Source of the DNA: Pseudomonadota bacterium
GTDB taxonomy: Bacteria > Pseudomonadota > Gammaproteobacteria > Acidithiobacillales > Acidithiobacillaceae
Length of the DNA stretch: 38,192 bases
Assembly: GCA_021794385.1 (NCBI GenBank)
Contig: JAJYQY010000082.1
Location: 1 to 38,192 of the forward strand
Direction of reading: 5' to 3'
Below are positions 16,228-26,063 of this stretch, one piece after another. The translations under genes and the position numbers were made by a program. The notes below the pieces were generated by a model that saw nothing but the letters and a program-made list of their open reading frames with translations, did not search any database and was not told the DNA's origin. Positions within the stretch are counted from its first letter, which is position 1; each line of letters opens with the position of its first letter.

Positions 16228-16235
16228 GGCCATAT

Positions 16236-16790
16236 ATGCTTCAACAACTTTCTGCCGGGCTGGCATTGGCTTTGTTTACCCTCATGCTGCCCAACAGCAC
16301 GAACTTTGCGCAGCCGGATCTACCCTTGCACCTGCTGCAAAAGGTGGAGGCCAGTGCCAATGACCCACAGTGGGGAGGCGATGGCGCGGCCGCGACCGTG
16401 GCCAATACATCCACCGACCATGACGGGGCACTGCTCATGCACCATCAGGTCTTGTATCTGCAGCGGGTCACGGCCTATAACGCCGTCCCCGAACAGACCA
16501 GCAGCGACCCGGATATCGCCGCCTGCGGCCCCAATCGCCCGGATCAAGTTGCGCTTTCCCAGGATCTCTTTTTTCGCAAAAACGGCGGCAACCGCTGCGG
16601 CGAACAGGTGGCCATCGTGTTGCGCTCCGGCCGGGTGATTCGCGGTGTCGTCTGGGATACCATGAATCCCCGCTACCACATGGCGGCCGATATCCTCATG
16701 GGCAGTATCAGCAAGGCGCTGGACTTCGGCGTCAAGGAGGCGGAACTGCACTTCCTCAGCCCCCGCCAGCCCGCCGCCAGCCGCCTGTAA
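16236..16790 (+). CDS. Exported 3D-domain (RlpA/MltA-like barrel) protein
   Basis: The 184-residue product has a Sec signal peptide (MLQQLSAGLALALFTLMLP, cleavage near NFA-QP). Its second half is a 3D domain, the small double-psi beta-barrel found in MltA- and RlpA-type cell-wall enzymes. VTAYNAVPEQTSSDPDIAAC carries Asp91, WDTMNPRYHM carries Asp141 and AADILM carries Asp152, the three aspartates that name the domain; FGVKEAELHF ends it. Two cysteines (97 and 121) may form a disulfide. AAGGAGG lies 6 bases before the ATG at 16236; an in-frame ATG at 16206 has no such site. A role in wall cleavage is inferred from the domain. It converges with glgP, whose stop is 17 bases away. Confidence 0.8.
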   Translation: MLQQLSAGLALALFTLMLPNSTNFAQPDLPLHLLQKVEASANDPQWGGDGAAATVANTSTDHDGALLMHHQVLYLQRVTAYNAVPEQTSSDPDIAACGPNRPDQVALSQDLFFRKNGGNRCGEQVAIVLRSGRVIRGVVWDTMNPRYHMAADILMGSISKALDFGVKEAELHFLSPRQPAASRL

Positions 16791-16807
16791 GCTTAGTGCC
16801 CGGGGTC

Positions 16808-19354
16808 TTAGAGCCAGCGCATGAGGCCCATTTCATAGGGATGGGTCAGCAGCGTGTGATAAGGAAAGATCCGGATCCGATAGCGCAAACTGCCGCAGAG
16901 ATCCGGGATCAGGGCCAGTACGAAATGCTCCTGCCCCTGATCGTTCTGCCCGGCAGGGAGGAAGCGATAGCTGTCCGGGCTGCGTTGCAGGGCTTCATGG
17001 TCACGCTCCAGAAGCAGCTCCACCACCACGTCGGCGGGGTTCAAACCGCCCAGAACCACATCCAGGTGCAGTTCCATGCCCTGACCGAGCTGCAGGCGCT
17101 CGCGCCGCCCCTCCAGGGTGAGTAGGCGCACAAGGGGCCATAGCTCACGAATACGACTCTTCCATACTGACAGCACCTGGGCCGCGACAAAGCTATCCGC
17201 CGCAAAACGCCGCCCGTTACCGGCCGCCGGCCGATAGGCATCGCTGACATAGTCGGCCACCATGCGCTCGGCATTGAAGCGGGGAATAATGCTTTTCATG
17301 GACGCCTTGGACATCTTCACCCAACCCGGGGCGTAGCCGTAGCTACCCCGGTCGTAATAGAGGGGGGCCACCTCCTGTTCCAGGAGGGTATAGACTTCGT
17401 TGGCTTCGTCATGATAGCTGTTGCCACCACCGTCGTCGGGATGGGGCTTGATGCCCCAGCCGTTGTGACCGTTGAAACCCTCTCCCCACCAGCCATCCAG
17501 GACGCTCAAGTTGATGACGCCATTGGCACCGGCCTTTTCTCCGGAGGTGCCGCTGGCTTCCAGGGGGTATTCCGGATTGTTGAGCCAGACATCGACGCCG
17601 CTGACCAGGTGGCGGGCCAGAGCCAGGTCGTAATTCTCGATGACATGAACATGCCCCAGAAACCGGGGATCGTTGGCAAACCGGGCGATGGTACGCACCA
17701 GTTCCTGAGCGGGGGTATCGGCAGGATGGGCTTTGCCGGCAAAGAGGAAAACGATCGGGCGTTGGCTGTGCGTCGCCAGTTGCCGCAAACGCTCCACATC
17801 GTCAAAGAGCAGGGTGGCGCGCTTGTAAGTGGCAAAGCGCCGGGCGAAGCCCACTACCAGCACATTGGGATCAATGGGGTCGAGATGCCGCAACACCCGG
17901 TCCAGGCGCGCCTCGCCCATGCCGTTGCGTAGATGCTGTTCGGTCAGATGCTGGCGAACCGTCGTCAACATCTGACTTTTCAGGGTCTGGCGAATGCTCC
18001 AGAAGAGATGATCGGGGATCTGCTCCACCCGCTCCCAGAAGGGGATCTGCGAAAGCTGATTGCGCCATTGGCCACCCAGGAGACGATCCAGGGTATCCAC
18101 CCACTCGGCAGCGAGAAAGCTGGGGATATGCACCCCGTTGGTCACGTAGCCGACGGGGTTTTCCTCCGCGGGCACCTCCGGCCATAGGGGCGCCAGCATC
18201 CGCGCCGCCACCTCGCCGTGAATCCGGCTGACGCCGTTTTGCCAGCGCGATCCCCGCACCGCCAGCGCCGTCATGCTGAAGCCTTCGCCGGGGTGTGCGC
18301 CCAGATCCAGGAATGCCTGCGCCTCTACACCACACTCGGCAATCATCATCCCGAAATATTCCCGCACCATGTCGGCGGGAAAAATATCGTGCCCTGCAGG
18401 TACGGGGGTGTGGGTGGTAAAGACCGTGGAGGCGGCAACGGCCTCCAGGGCGGCGTAAAAATCCAGCCCCTGGCCAACCAGCTCGCGGATCCGCTCCAGC
18501 ACCAGAAAGGCCGCATGGCCTTCATTGATATGCCAAACGCTGGGCGCCAGACCCACCGCCCGCAGGGCGCGCACACCGCCGACACCGAGGACGATCTCCT
18601 GCTGAATGCGCGTTTGCAGATCGCCGCCATAGAGACGATGGGTAATATAGCGGTCCTGCTCCGTGTTTTCCGCGATGTTCGTATCCAGCAAATAAAGGCG
18701 AATCCGCCCGACCTCCGCCACCCAGAGCTTGGCCTTGACGGCCCGGCCGGGAAAGCAGTCGAGGCTGATGAGCACCTCGCCGCCATCATGGCGCAGCACC
18801 GGACGCACGGGCAGGTCCTCAAAGCGGGCATTCGTATAATCGGCCTGCTGGTTGCCCTGGGCGTCGATGCGTTGGGAGAAATAGCCCTGCCGGTAGAGAA
18901 GACCCACGCTCACGAAGGGCAGCGACAAATCGCTGGCGGCCTTGCAGTGATCGCCGGCGAGAATGCCCAGCCCACCGGAATAAATGGGAAAACTTTCATG
19001 CAGGCCATATTCGGCACAGAAGTAGCCGATGAGATCGTCGGCACCAAACTCACCGGCCGGCCCCTGACTTTGCGGCTCCAGGAGATAGGTATCCCGCGCC
19101 GACAGGACACGATGATAGACATCGATGAACACGCGGTCCTGGGCTGCGGCCTGCAGGCGGCTTTCGTCCACCAGGCGTAGGAAGAGTTTGGGATTGTGAC
19201 CCGTGGCCCGCCACAGGACGGGATCCAGGCGGGCGAAGAGGCTGCGGGTCTGGCGGTCCCAGCTATACCAGAGGTCTTCGGACAAATCCGCGAGACGTGC
19301 CAGTTTGCGGGGGATTTTGGGATTGACCTCAAGGAAAAAATTACTGGCCGGCAT
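16808..19354 (-). CDS. glgP: Alpha-glucan (glycogen) phosphorylase, GT35 with DUF3417 N-terminus
   Basis: The enzyme releases glucose-1-phosphate from glycogen or maltodextrin using phosphate and a PLP cofactor. The 848-residue protein is of the Thermotoga-like type with an N-terminal DUF3417 domain (about 1-110; NLxEDLWYSW-like DLSEDLWYSWDRQT). Catalytic-domain landmarks are YSGGLGILAGDH, WHINEGHAAFL, TTHTPVPAGHD, YVTNGVHIPSF, FARRFATYKRATLL and the PLP-lysine loop ASGTSGEKAGANGVINLS followed by LDGWWGEGFNG. The ATG at 19354 has AAGGGAG 6 bases upstream. It is the last gene of the long minus-strand block, 30 bases after pepP. With glgA at 8277 this gives both synthesis and breakdown of glycogen within about 8 kb. 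Confidence 0.95.
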   Translation of the reverse strand: MPASNFFLEVNPKIPRKLARLADLSEDLWYSWDRQTRSLFARLDPVLWRATGHNPKLFLRLVDESRLQAAAQDRVFIDVYHRVLSARDTYLLEPQSQGPAGEFGADDLIGYFCAEYGLHESFPIYSGGLGILAGDHCKAASDLSLPFVSVGLLYRQGYFSQRIDAQGNQQADYTNARFEDLPVRPVLRHDGGEVLISLDCFPGRAVKAKLWVAEVGRIRLYLLDTNIAENTEQDRYITHRLYGGDLQTRIQQEIVLGVGGVRALRAVGLAPSVWHINEGHAAFLVLERIRELVGQGLDFYAALEAVAASTVFTTHTPVPAGHDIFPADMVREYFGMMIAECGVEAQAFLDLGAHPGEGFSMTALAVRGSRWQNGVSRIHGEVAARMLAPLWPEVPAEENPVGYVTNGVHIPSFLAAEWVDTLDRLLGGQWRNQLSQIPFWERVEQIPDHLFWSIRQTLKSQMLTTVRQHLTEQHLRNGMGEARLDRVLRHLDPIDPNVLVVGFARRFATYKRATLLFDDVERLRQLATHSQRPIVFLFAGKAHPADTPAQELVRTIARFANDPRFLGHVHVIENYDLALARHLVSGVDVWLNNPEYPLEASGTSGEKAGANGVINLSVLDGWWGEGFNGHNGWGIKPHPDDGGGNSYHDEANEVYTLLEQEVAPLYYDRGSYGYAPGWVKMSKASMKSIIPRFNAERMVADYVSDAYRPAAGNGRRFAADSFVAAQVLSVWKSRIRELWPLVRLLTLEGRRERLQLGQGMELHLDVVLGGLNPADVVVELLLERDHEALQRSPDSYRFLPAGQNDQGQEHFVLALIPDLCGSLRYRIRIFPYHTLLTHPYEMGLMRWL

Positions 19355-19384
19355 GCGTCACTCCCTTTACCATGAACTGCGCCG

Positions 19385-20713
19385 TCAATGGCCGATAGCC
19401 ATGGCCGCTTCTACGGCGGCAATGCTCTTGGGCACATCGGCAGAAAGGATTTCGGGGCCGTCCGCCCCGATCAGGACGTCATCCTCGATGCGGATGCCGA
19501 TGCCGCGCCAACGCTCCGGCACCGTCGGATTGTCGGGCGCAAAATAGAGACCCGGCTCCACTGTGAGTACCATCCCGGCCGCCAGGGCACGCCACTCCTT
19601 TTGATTGACCCGGTAATGCCCCACATCATGCACATCCATGCCGAGCCAGTGACCGGTACGGTGCATGTAAAAGGGCTTGTAGGCACCCGTTTCGAGGGCC
19701 TGGTCCAGACTCCCCGCCAGGACCCCTAGATCAATCAGTCCTTGGGCGAGGACTTGCACGGCAGCGTCGTGATAATCCGTCACCGGGCGGCCCACGAACA
19801 AGGCGGCCAGGGCGGCCTCCTGACTGGCCAGGACCAGTTCGTAGATCTCCCGCTGGGCCGGACTGAAGCGGCCATTGACCGGGAGGGTCCGGGTGATGTC
19901 GCCGGCATAGCCCCCCAACTCGGCCCCCGCATCGATGAGCACCAGATCCCCATCCCGCAGTTCGTCATCGTTTTCGGTGTAATGCAGGATACAGGCGTTG
20001 ACACCGCCGCCGACAATGCTGGGGTAGGAAGGGGAAGGTGCGCCGAGACGGTGAAAGACGTATTCGATCTCCGCTGCCAGTTGATACTCGGTAAGCCCAG
20101 GGCGGCAGGAGCGCATGGCATGGCGATGGCCGGCACCGCTGATGCCCACGGCTGCGCGCAGGATCTCCGCCTCGGCCTCGTCCTTGAACAGACGCATTTC
20201 GTGGATCAGTTCGCTGACGTCCACTACTTCCCGGGGATAGCGGATGCCCTGGCGGATCTTCACCTTGGCCAGATTGCGCCAGTGCAGGACCCGGGCATCG
20301 AAGTCTGCCTGCCGGCCCATGGGGTAAAACAGGATCTCCCGATCCTCCAGCAGTTGCGGCAGGATCTCATCCACCTGGTGGATGTCCAGCACCCGATCCA
20401 CCCCGCATTGCTCCCGCGCGCCCTCCAATCCCGCGCGCCGGCCTTCCCAGATTTCCCGTTGGGGGTCCGCGGGCCGACAGAAGAGGATCTGCTCCCCATC
20501 CGGGTGTCCGGGCGCCAGCGCCAGCAGCGCCTCGGGCTCGGTGAAACCGGTCAGGTAGGCAAAGTCGCTATCGGCGCGGAAGGGATATTGCACATCGCCA
20601 TTGCGTTCCTTGACCATAGCGGTGGGGATGATGGCGACCCCTTCCCCCATTTGCGCCATCAGGCGGCGGCGACGGGCCAGGTAATCGGGGCGGGGCAAGG
20701 ACAACGAACGCAT
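19385..20713 (-). CDS. pepP: Xaa-Pro aminopeptidase (M24B)
   Basis: PepP removes N-terminal residues that precede proline, in the cytosol, using two manganese ions. The 442-residue protein has an N-terminal creatinase-like domain (1 to about 170; YPFRADSDFAYLTGF) and a C-terminal pita-bread domain. Metal-ligand regions are LVLIDAGAELGGYAGDITRTLPV with both Asp residues, MHRTGHWLGMDVHDVG with the His, LTVEPGLYF and IGIRIEDDVLI with the two Glu residues. Length equals E. coli PepP (441). The ATG at 20713 has GGAGG 7 bases upstream; the frame runs 29 codons farther without support. Spacing is 58 bases from radA and 30 bases to glgP. Confidence 0.95.
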   Translation of the reverse strand: MRSLSLPRPDYLARRRRLMAQMGEGVAIIPTAMVKERNGDVQYPFRADSDFAYLTGFTEPEALLALAPGHPDGEQILFCRPADPQREIWEGRRAGLEGAREQCGVDRVLDIHQVDEILPQLLEDREILFYPMGRQADFDARVLHWRNLAKVKIRQGIRYPREVVDVSELIHEMRLFKDEAEAEILRAAVGISGAGHRHAMRSCRPGLTEYQLAAEIEYVFHRLGAPSPSYPSIVGGGVNACILHYTENDDELRDGDLVLIDAGAELGGYAGDITRTLPVNGRFSPAQREIYELVLASQEAALAALFVGRPVTDYHDAAVQVLAQGLIDLGVLAGSLDQALETGAYKPFYMHRTGHWLGMDVHDVGHYRVNQKEWRALAAGMVLTVEPGLYFAPDNPTVPERWRGIGIRIEDDVLIGADGPEILSADVPKSIAAVEAAMAIGH

Positions 20714-20771
20714 GGGCAGACCTCCGTTTTGGTGTCCATTATGGCATAGCGGGCCACAGGGGGCGACGTCC

Positions 20772-22127
20772 TCAGGCGTCAAAGGCCGCCGCAATGGCAT
20801 CCCCCAGGCGGGTCGCCGGGGCCAGGGTGAACCCCCGCGGCGCCGGCTCTACCCCGGCGCGGGGCAGAATCGCACCTTTGAAACCGAGCTTGATGGCCTC
20901 GCGCAAGCGGGTGGCGCTACCGGCCACGGCGCGCACCTCACCGGCCAAACCCAACTCGCCGAAGACGACCCGCCGACCGCTCACCGGGCGGTTGCGGAAA
21001 CTGCTGAGCAAGGCCAGGGCCACGGCCAGGTCGGCCGCCGGCTCATTCACCCGCACCCCGCCGGCAATATTGACGAAGACGTCCTGGTCGAAAAAGGCGC
21101 TGCCGCCGTGGCGGTGGAGGATGGCCAGCAGCAGGGAAAGGCGATTGGGGTCCAGGCCGATGGCCACCCGGCGCGGGTTGGCCAGGGGGCTGGGAGTAAC
21201 CAGGGCCTGCACCTCCACCAGCAAAGGCCGCGTCCCTTCCTGGGTGGCCAGGACCACACTGCCGGGCACCGGTCCCTCGTGCTGGGAAAGAAAGAGTTGC
21301 GAGGGATTGGCCACCTCGGTCAGCCCTGCCTCCTGCATCTGAAAGACCCCCAGCTCGTTGGCCGCACCAAAGCGGTTTTTGATGGCGCGAACGATGCGAT
21401 AAGGGCTACCCGCCTCACCCTCGAAATACAGGACGGTATCCACCATGTGCTCCAGGACGCGGGGGCCGGCGATGGCCCCTTCCTTGGTGACATGGCCCAC
21501 CAGCCAGAGGGTGCTGGCCTTGGCCTTGGCGTAGCGCACCAGGCGGGCTGCACATTCGCGTACCTGGGATACCGAGCCGGGGGCCGACTGCAGGGTATCG
21601 GTATAGACCGTCTGGATCGAATCCAGCACCACCACGGCGGGGATCTCCCGGCTGAGCAGGGCCTCGATGGCCTCCAGGTGATTTTCCGCCACCACCCGGA
21701 TATGACTCGGGCCCAGGCCGAGACGCTGACCGCGTAGCGCCACCTGGGCCGCCGACTCCTCCCCCGTCACATAGAGCACCGGGCAGGTCTGGGCCATGTA
21801 ATGGGCGGCTTGCAGGAGCAGGGTGGATTTGCCGATGCCGGGATCACCACCCAGCAGGATGGCCGCCCCGGTCACTTGCCCCCCGCCGAGCACCCGATCC
21901 AGCTCCACTAGGCCGGTGGCCATGCGCCCGGCGTCTTCCAGGGGTACCTCGTGCAACCATTGTGAGGGACTGGCGGTGGCATAGGCCGTATGGGCCTTGC
22001 CACTGCCTTTTTCCGCCCGTTGTTCCACCAGGCTATTCCAGGCGCCGCAGTCGGGGCAACGGCCCAACCACTTGTTGCTGACGCTGCCGCAATCCTGGCA
22101 AACGTAAACGGACTTGGCGCCGGTCAC
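20772..22127 (-). CDS. radA: DNA repair protein RadA
   Basis: RadA (Sms) is a RecA-like ATPase that drives branch migration during recombinational repair. The 451-residue product has the full layout: an N-terminal zinc finger (Cys10, Cys13, Cys24, Cys27), the Walker [11 protein letters not shown] at about 93-102, the RadA-specific KNRFG motif in [13 protein letters not shown] near residue 245, and a C-terminal Lon-like domain ([21 protein letters not shown]). The start is a GTG at 22127 overlapping the alr stop (GTGA, 4 bases), with AAGGAG 5 bases upstream, so it is translationally coupled to alr. Confidence 0.96.
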   Translation of the reverse strand: MTGAKSVYVCQDCGSVSNKWLGRCPDCGAWNSLVEQRAEKGSGKAHTAYATASPSQWLHEVPLEDAGRMATGLVELDRVLGGGQVTGAAILLGGDPGIGKSTLLLQAAHYMAQTCPVLYVTGEESAAQVALRGQRLGLGPSHIRVVAENHLEAIEALLSREIPAVVVLDSIQTVYTDTLQSAPGSVSQVRECAARLVRYAKAKASTLWLVGHVTKEGAIAGPRVLEHMVDTVLYFEGEAGSPYRIVRAIKNRFGAANELGVFQMQEAGLTEVANPSQLFLSQHEGPVPGSVVLATQEGTRPLLVEVQALVTPSPLANPRRVAIGLDPNRLSLLLAILHRHGGSAFFDQDVFVNIAGGVRVNEPAADLAVALALLSSFRNRPVSGRRVVFGELGLAGEVRAVAGSATRLREAIKLGFKGAILPRAGVEPAPRGFTLAPATRLGDAIAAAFDA

Positions 22128-23218
22128 GGCACTCCTTCCCGGGGCACGCGCGCCTGGATGCGGCAGCTCAGTTCATAGGGAATGGTATCCAGACGCCCGG
22201 CCAGGCTTTCCACACTGGGGCCGGCGCTCCCCATGAGCACCACCGGGTCGCCCAAGTCGGCGCGCAGGTCCGTCAGGTCCACAAAAAGCATGTCCATGCT
22301 CACCCGCCCGAGGGTCACCGTGGGCTGACCGGCCACCCGTACCGGCGTTCCCGTTCCCGCCCCCCGCGGGTAGCCGTCCCCGTAACCCGCCGCCACCACC
22401 CCCACCCGCCGCGGGCTAACCGCCTGCCACGCCGCACCATAGCCCAGCCATTCCCCCGCAGCGAGATCGCGGATAGCGACCAGTTTGCTGCGCCAGGACA
22501 ATACCGGCTGCAGGCCCAGATCTACGCCGTCCCGCCCGGGGAAGGGCGAGAGCCCGTAGAGCATGAGGCCGGGGCGCACCCAGGTGTAATGGGGTTGCGC
22601 CAGGGCCAGGATCGCGGCGGAATTGACCAGGGAGTGCTGCCCCTCCAGGCGGCCATCGGCTCCTTCCACGGCGGCGGCGAAGGCGTCGATCTGGCGCTGA
22701 TTATAGGTGTCGGCGGGGGTATCGGGGCGCGCCAGGTGGCTCATGAGACCCAGCACGCGCCAAGCCGGAAAGGCCCGCAGCCGTGCATAGATCTCCGTCA
22801 GGGCGGCAGGGGCAAAGCCCAGGCGGTGCATCCCGCTGTCCACCTTGAGGAAGAAAACGGCGGCCGCTGCCCCGGCGCGTGCTTCGAGCCACTGCAACTG
22901 CCGCCAGTCATGCACGACGAGGATCAGTTGCAAGGCCAGAGCCAGATCCACCTCCTCTGCCGCAAAAAGACCTGCGAGGAGGACGATGGGCTGCTCCAGG
23001 CCCAGGGCCCGAAGCCGCTGCGCCTCCTCAAGGGAGGCCACGGCAAAGGCATCCACCCCCGCCTCTCCCAGCAACGGCGCGCAGAGGGCCACCCCATGGC
23101 CATAGGCATCGGCCTTGACCACGGCCATGATCCGACAACCCGGTGCCCGCGCCTTTACCACCGCCACGTTGTGCTGCAGGGCGCCGGCCGAAATCTGCGC
23201 AACGATGGGGCGGCTCAT
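22124..23218 (-). CDS. alr: Alanine racemase
   Basis: Alr converts L- to D-alanine with PLP, supplying peptidoglycan precursors. The 364-residue protein has [10 protein letters not shown] with the PLP lysine near residue 33, [14 protein letters not shown], the substrate-binding [16 protein letters not shown], and [15 protein letters not shown] followed by [12 protein letters not shown] holding the second catalytic region. The ATG at 23218 is chosen over an in-frame TTG at 23239: family homology starts at [10 protein letters not shown], and GAGGTG lies about 9 bases before it. It sits between dnaB (21 bases) and radA (4-base overlap), a common order in proteobacteria. Confidence 0.95.
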   Translation of the reverse strand: MSRPIVAQISAGALQHNVAVVKARAPGCRIMAVVKADAYGHGVALCAPLLGEAGVDAFAVASLEEAQRLRALGLEQPIVLLAGLFAAEEVDLALALQLILVVHDWRQLQWLEARAGAAAAVFFLKVDSGMHRLGFAPAALTEIYARLRAFPAWRVLGLMSHLARPDTPADTYNQRQIDAFAAAVEGADGRLEGQHSLVNSAAILALAQPHYTWVRPGLMLYGLSPFPGRDGVDLGLQPVLSWRSKLVAIRDLAAGEWLGYGAAWQAVSPRRVGVVAAGYGDGYPRGAGTGTPVRVAGQPTVTLGRVSMDMLFVDLTDLRADLGDPVVLMGSAGPSVESLAGRLDTIPYELSCRIQARVPREGVP

Positions 23219-23239
23219 GGCTGCCGACACCTCGGGCAA

Positions 23240-24613
23240 TCAGGCAGCGAAGGGGTCCATGGGCGGGGCATAGTTCTCAAAGCGGGTATATTCTCCAAAA
23301 AAGCTCATGCGTACCGATCCGATGGGGCCATTGCGCTGCTTGCCGATAATCACTTCGGCAACGCCCTTGACCTCCTCCTTGTCCTTGTAATAAACCTCAT
23401 CACGATAAAGGAAAAGAATGAGATCCGCATCCTGCTCGATGGCCCCGGACTCGCGCAAATCCGCCATCTGCGGCCGCTTTTCGGTACGGTTTTCCAGCCC
23501 GCGGTTGAGCTGGGAGAGGGCGATGACGGGAATGCTCAGCTCCTTGGACAAGGCCTTGAGGGAGCGACTGATTTCCGAGATCTCGGCCACCCGGTTATCG
23601 GCACGACCCGGCACTTGCATGAGCTGCAGGTAGTCGACGATCACCAGGGCCAGACCGTGATCGCGCTTGAGGCGCCGCGCCCGCGACCGTAATTCCACCG
23701 GTGTCAGCGCCGCCGAGTCATCCACAAAGAGGGGCGCCGTGCTCAGTTCTCCCACCGCATGGGCGATGCGCGGCCAGTCGTCATTGCCCAGGGTACCATT
23801 GCGCAACCGGTGCTGATCAACGCGGCCCCGGGAAGAAAGGGCGCGGAGGACGATCTCCTCGATGGGCATCTCCATGCTGAACACCGCTACCGGCGCCTTT
23901 TCGATACAGGCCACATGCTCGGCGATATTCATGGCAAAGGAGGTCTTACCCATACTCGGACGGCCGGCGACGATAATGAGCTGCCCCGGATGCAGGCCCG
24001 AGGTCTTTTCGTCGAGATCGGCAAAACCCGTGGAAAGGCCGGTAATGCCCTTCTTTTCCCGGGCGATGCGCTCAATGCGGTCGATCACCTGGGGCAGGGC
24101 CGTTTTCAGTTGGGTAAAGCCTTCAGTGCCGCGCTGCTGGCCTTCGGCCAGGCGAAACACCTTGCCCTCCGCGTCATCCAGCAAGGCCTGCGCGTCGCGC
24201 CCCTCGGGATGATAGGCCAATTCGGCAATTTCCCGTCCCACCTGGATCAGGTCGCGCAGCATCGCCCGGTCGCGGACGATCTGCGCATAGGCCCCCACAT
24301 TGGCCGCCGAAGGCGTCTCGTTGGCCAGCAGGATCAGATATTGCAAACCACCCGCATCGGCGAGCTGTTCGCGATTCTGCAGGTATTGGGAAACGGTGAC
24401 GGCATCAACGGGCCGGCCTTCCCCCATCATGGCGGAGATGGCCGCAAAGATCAGTCGATGGCGACGCTCATAGAACGCCGATTCCGTCACTATTTCGGCA
24501 ATTTGATCCCAACTGCCGGGATCGATGAGCACGGCGCCCAGAACCGACTGCTCCGCCTCCGCCGCATGGGGCGGGGCCTTGACGCCGCCGCCCGCGGCCT
24601 CACCCCTATCCAT
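23240..24613 (-). CDS. dnaB: Replicative DNA helicase DnaB
   Basis: DnaB is the hexameric ATP-driven helicase that opens DNA at the replication fork. The 457-residue product has the N-terminal primase-interaction domain (HAAEAEQSVLGAVLIDPGSW, residues about 16-120), a linker helix, and the RecA-like C-terminal domain with Walker A GRPSMGKTSF around 217-226, FSMEMP, the Walker B region LALVIVDYLQLM, and IALSQLNRGLE and DLRESGAIEQDADLILFLYR near the end. No intein is present. The ATG at 24613 has GAGGG nearby. It follows rplI by 33 bases, the usual rplI-dnaB neighbourhood. Confidence 0.97.
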   Translation of the reverse strand: MDRGEAAGGGVKAPPHAAEAEQSVLGAVLIDPGSWDQIAEIVTESAFYERRHRLIFAAISAMMGEGRPVDAVTVSQYLQNREQLADAGGLQYLILLANETPSAANVGAYAQIVRDRAMLRDLIQVGREIAELAYHPEGRDAQALLDDAEGKVFRLAEGQQRGTEGFTQLKTALPQVIDRIERIAREKKGITGLSTGFADLDEKTSGLHPGQLIIVAGRPSMGKTSFAMNIAEHVACIEKAPVAVFSMEMPIEEIVLRALSSRGRVDQHRLRNGTLGNDDWPRIAHAVGELSTAPLFVDDSAALTPVELRSRARRLKRDHGLALVIVDYLQLMQVPGRADNRVAEISEISRSLKALSKELSIPVIALSQLNRGLENRTEKRPQMADLRESGAIEQDADLILFLYRDEVYYKDKEEVKGVAEVIIGKQRNGPIGSVRMSFFGEYTRFENYAPPMDPFAA

Positions 24614-24646
24614 GTTCCGCCCTCATCCCACGCCCGGGGCGCGGCA

Positions 24647-25093
24647 TCACGCGCGGCTGACGTGCACCATCACATCCAGCTCGACTTCCGGATGCAAATG
24701 CAGCCGTACGGGATACTCACCGATCCGCTTGAGGGGACCTTCGGCCAGGCGAATCTCGCTATGGGCCACTTCCTGACCCAGGGCCAGCAGTGCGGCACTG
24801 ATGTCGTGCAAGCCCACCGAACCAAAGAGGCGCCCGTCCTCGCCCGCCTGAATGGCGATCTTGACTACCAGGTCGGCGAGGGCGGCGGCACGGGTCTGGG
24901 CCGCCTGCAAACGCCCCAGCTCGGCCTGTTCCAGGGCCGCCTTGCGCGCCTGGAAGGCTTCCAGACTGGCATTCGTAGCCACTACCGCCTTACCCTGGGG
25001 CACGAGGAAATTACGTCCGTAACCGGGCCGCACCTCCACCACATCGCCCAGCCGCCCCAACTTGTTAATGCGTTCCAGCAAGATCACTTTCAT
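24647..25093 (-). CDS. rplI: 50S ribosomal protein L9
   Basis: L9 binds 23S rRNA at the base of the L1 stalk and helps keep reading frame. The 148-residue protein has the full N-terminal rRNA-binding domain (MKVILLERINKLGRLGDVVE, GYGRNFLVPQGKA), a long connecting helix and the C-terminal domain (GRLFGSVGLHDI...). The ATG at 25093 is chosen over an adjacent TTG at 25096; GGGAGG lies about 8 bases before it. The length matches E. coli L9 (149 residues). Confidence 0.97.
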   Translation of the reverse strand: MKVILLERINKLGRLGDVVEVRPGYGRNFLVPQGKAVVATNASLEAFQARKAALEQAELGRLQAAQTRAAALADLVVKIAIQAGEDGRLFGSVGLHDISAALLALGQEVAHSEIRLAEGPLKRIGEYPVRLHLHPEVELDVMVHVSRA

Positions 25094-25127
25094 CAATCCA
25101 TCCTCCCAAAAATCAAAGCATCACCCA

Positions 25128-26024
25128 TCAGGAACGACGCGCAAAGATGCGTTCGCGCAAATGGAAAATTCGGTCCAGCAAGCCCAGAAAACTGGTGAGC
25201 AGGAGTACCTGCGACAGCAGCACCAGCACCACATAAAAAGCCACCAAGGCCATCCGCGGCCATGCCCGTGCGGCAAACCACAGGTGGATGAGACTCAGGC
25301 CCTGGAGCAAATAAAAACTCCCCAGGAGCAGCACGAGATTCTGCGCCAGCCATAGCAGTGGGCCGTGAACCACCCAGGTCGACAAAACGGCCGCCGAAAA
25401 GAGCCAGAGCGCAGGCTCGGGCGCCGTCCAGTCACGAAAAGAGCGCTCCGGCCGGGTATGAGCGAGCAGCCGGTCGCGCCAGCGGCTGGCCACCAGAGCG
25501 GCCAGCACCCAGAGCAGCCCCATGGCTGATGCCAGCAAGGCGGGCATCAGCCGCGCCAGTTCGCCCAGTATCTGCCGCTGTGCCGGCCCCAGATCCTTCA
25601 CCACGGAGGCCGTGCCCCGCGTCACCTGCGCCTGCCAGAAGGCCTCCCCCTGCGCCCCGGGAATGACCCACAAGGTCAAGGCCAGAATCCCCAAGGCCAG
25701 TAACAGGGCGGCCCAAGCCACCCCCGACCAGTCCTGACGGCGAAGCAGGCCCTCTCCCAGCAAACGCCCCGGCAACCAGGCACCAAGGCCGAAGGCCAGG
25801 GCATAGCGGGGGTCCAGGGTGAAGAGCGCCGTAGCCGCACCGGCGATGACCAGCACCTCCAGGCTCTCGCGCCGCCCCGCCTGTACGACCACCAACGCCA
25901 CCAGGCTGGCACAAAGCAAGAGCAATGGCCCGGCCAGAACCGGCAGCAATGCCGCAAGGGTAAACGCCATTGCCAGCGTCAGACCGGCTTGCCAACGCCC
26001 CCGCAGAAACCACTGCAAAGCCAT
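25128..26024 (-). CDS. DUF2232 integral membrane protein
   Basis: The 298-residue protein is almost wholly hydrophobic with about eight predicted membrane spans. It fits DUF2232 (YybS-like) proteins that sit between rpsR and rplI in several proteobacteria. Charged loops around residues 100 (RRQDWSG) and 190 (RWRDRLLAHTRPERSFRDW) separate the span groups. The C-terminus FHLRERIFARRS is basic and cytoplasmic. ATG at 26024 and an upstream in-frame GTG at 26048 are both possible, with weak ribosome binding sites; the ATG is preferred because the hydrophobic N-terminus begins there. Function unknown. Confidence 0.82.
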   Translation of the reverse strand: MALQWFLRGRWQAGLTLAMAFTLAALLPVLAGPLLLLCASLVALVVVQAGRRESLEVLVIAGAATALFTLDPRYALAFGLGAWLPGRLLGEGLLRRQDWSGVAWAALLLALGILALTLWVIPGAQGEAFWQAQVTRGTASVVKDLGPAQRQILGELARLMPALLASAMGLLWVLAALVASRWRDRLLAHTRPERSFRDWTAPEPALWLFSAAVLSTWVVHGPLLWLAQNLVLLLGSFYLLQGLSLIHLWFAARAWPRMALVAFYVVLVLLSQVLLLTSFLGLLDRIFHLRERIFARRS

Positions 26025-26063
26025 CGTCGCATCAGCTCGCCCTACCACGGGGCTGCATCGCCC

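Larger units (their letters stand above)
15896..16235. other. Divergent intergenic region of about 340 bases
   Basis: The left part (15896 to about 16080) is GC-rich and is open in the hemolysin III frame but shows no domain. The middle, 16085-16170, is strikingly AT-rich and carries a promoter for the 3D-domain gene. The right part, 16172-16227, is the leader with two hairpins described separately. Confidence 0.6.

Noticed and set aside
16206-16235. In-frame upstream ATG of the 3D-domain gene
   Set aside because: No ribosome binding site precedes it, whereas AAGGAGG is correctly placed for the ATG at 16236; kept only as a possibility in the leader description.
18218-20749. Two long plus-strand frames opposite glgP and pepP
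   Set aside because: The minus-strand genes carry full sets of catalytic motifs; the plus frames do not resemble proteins.
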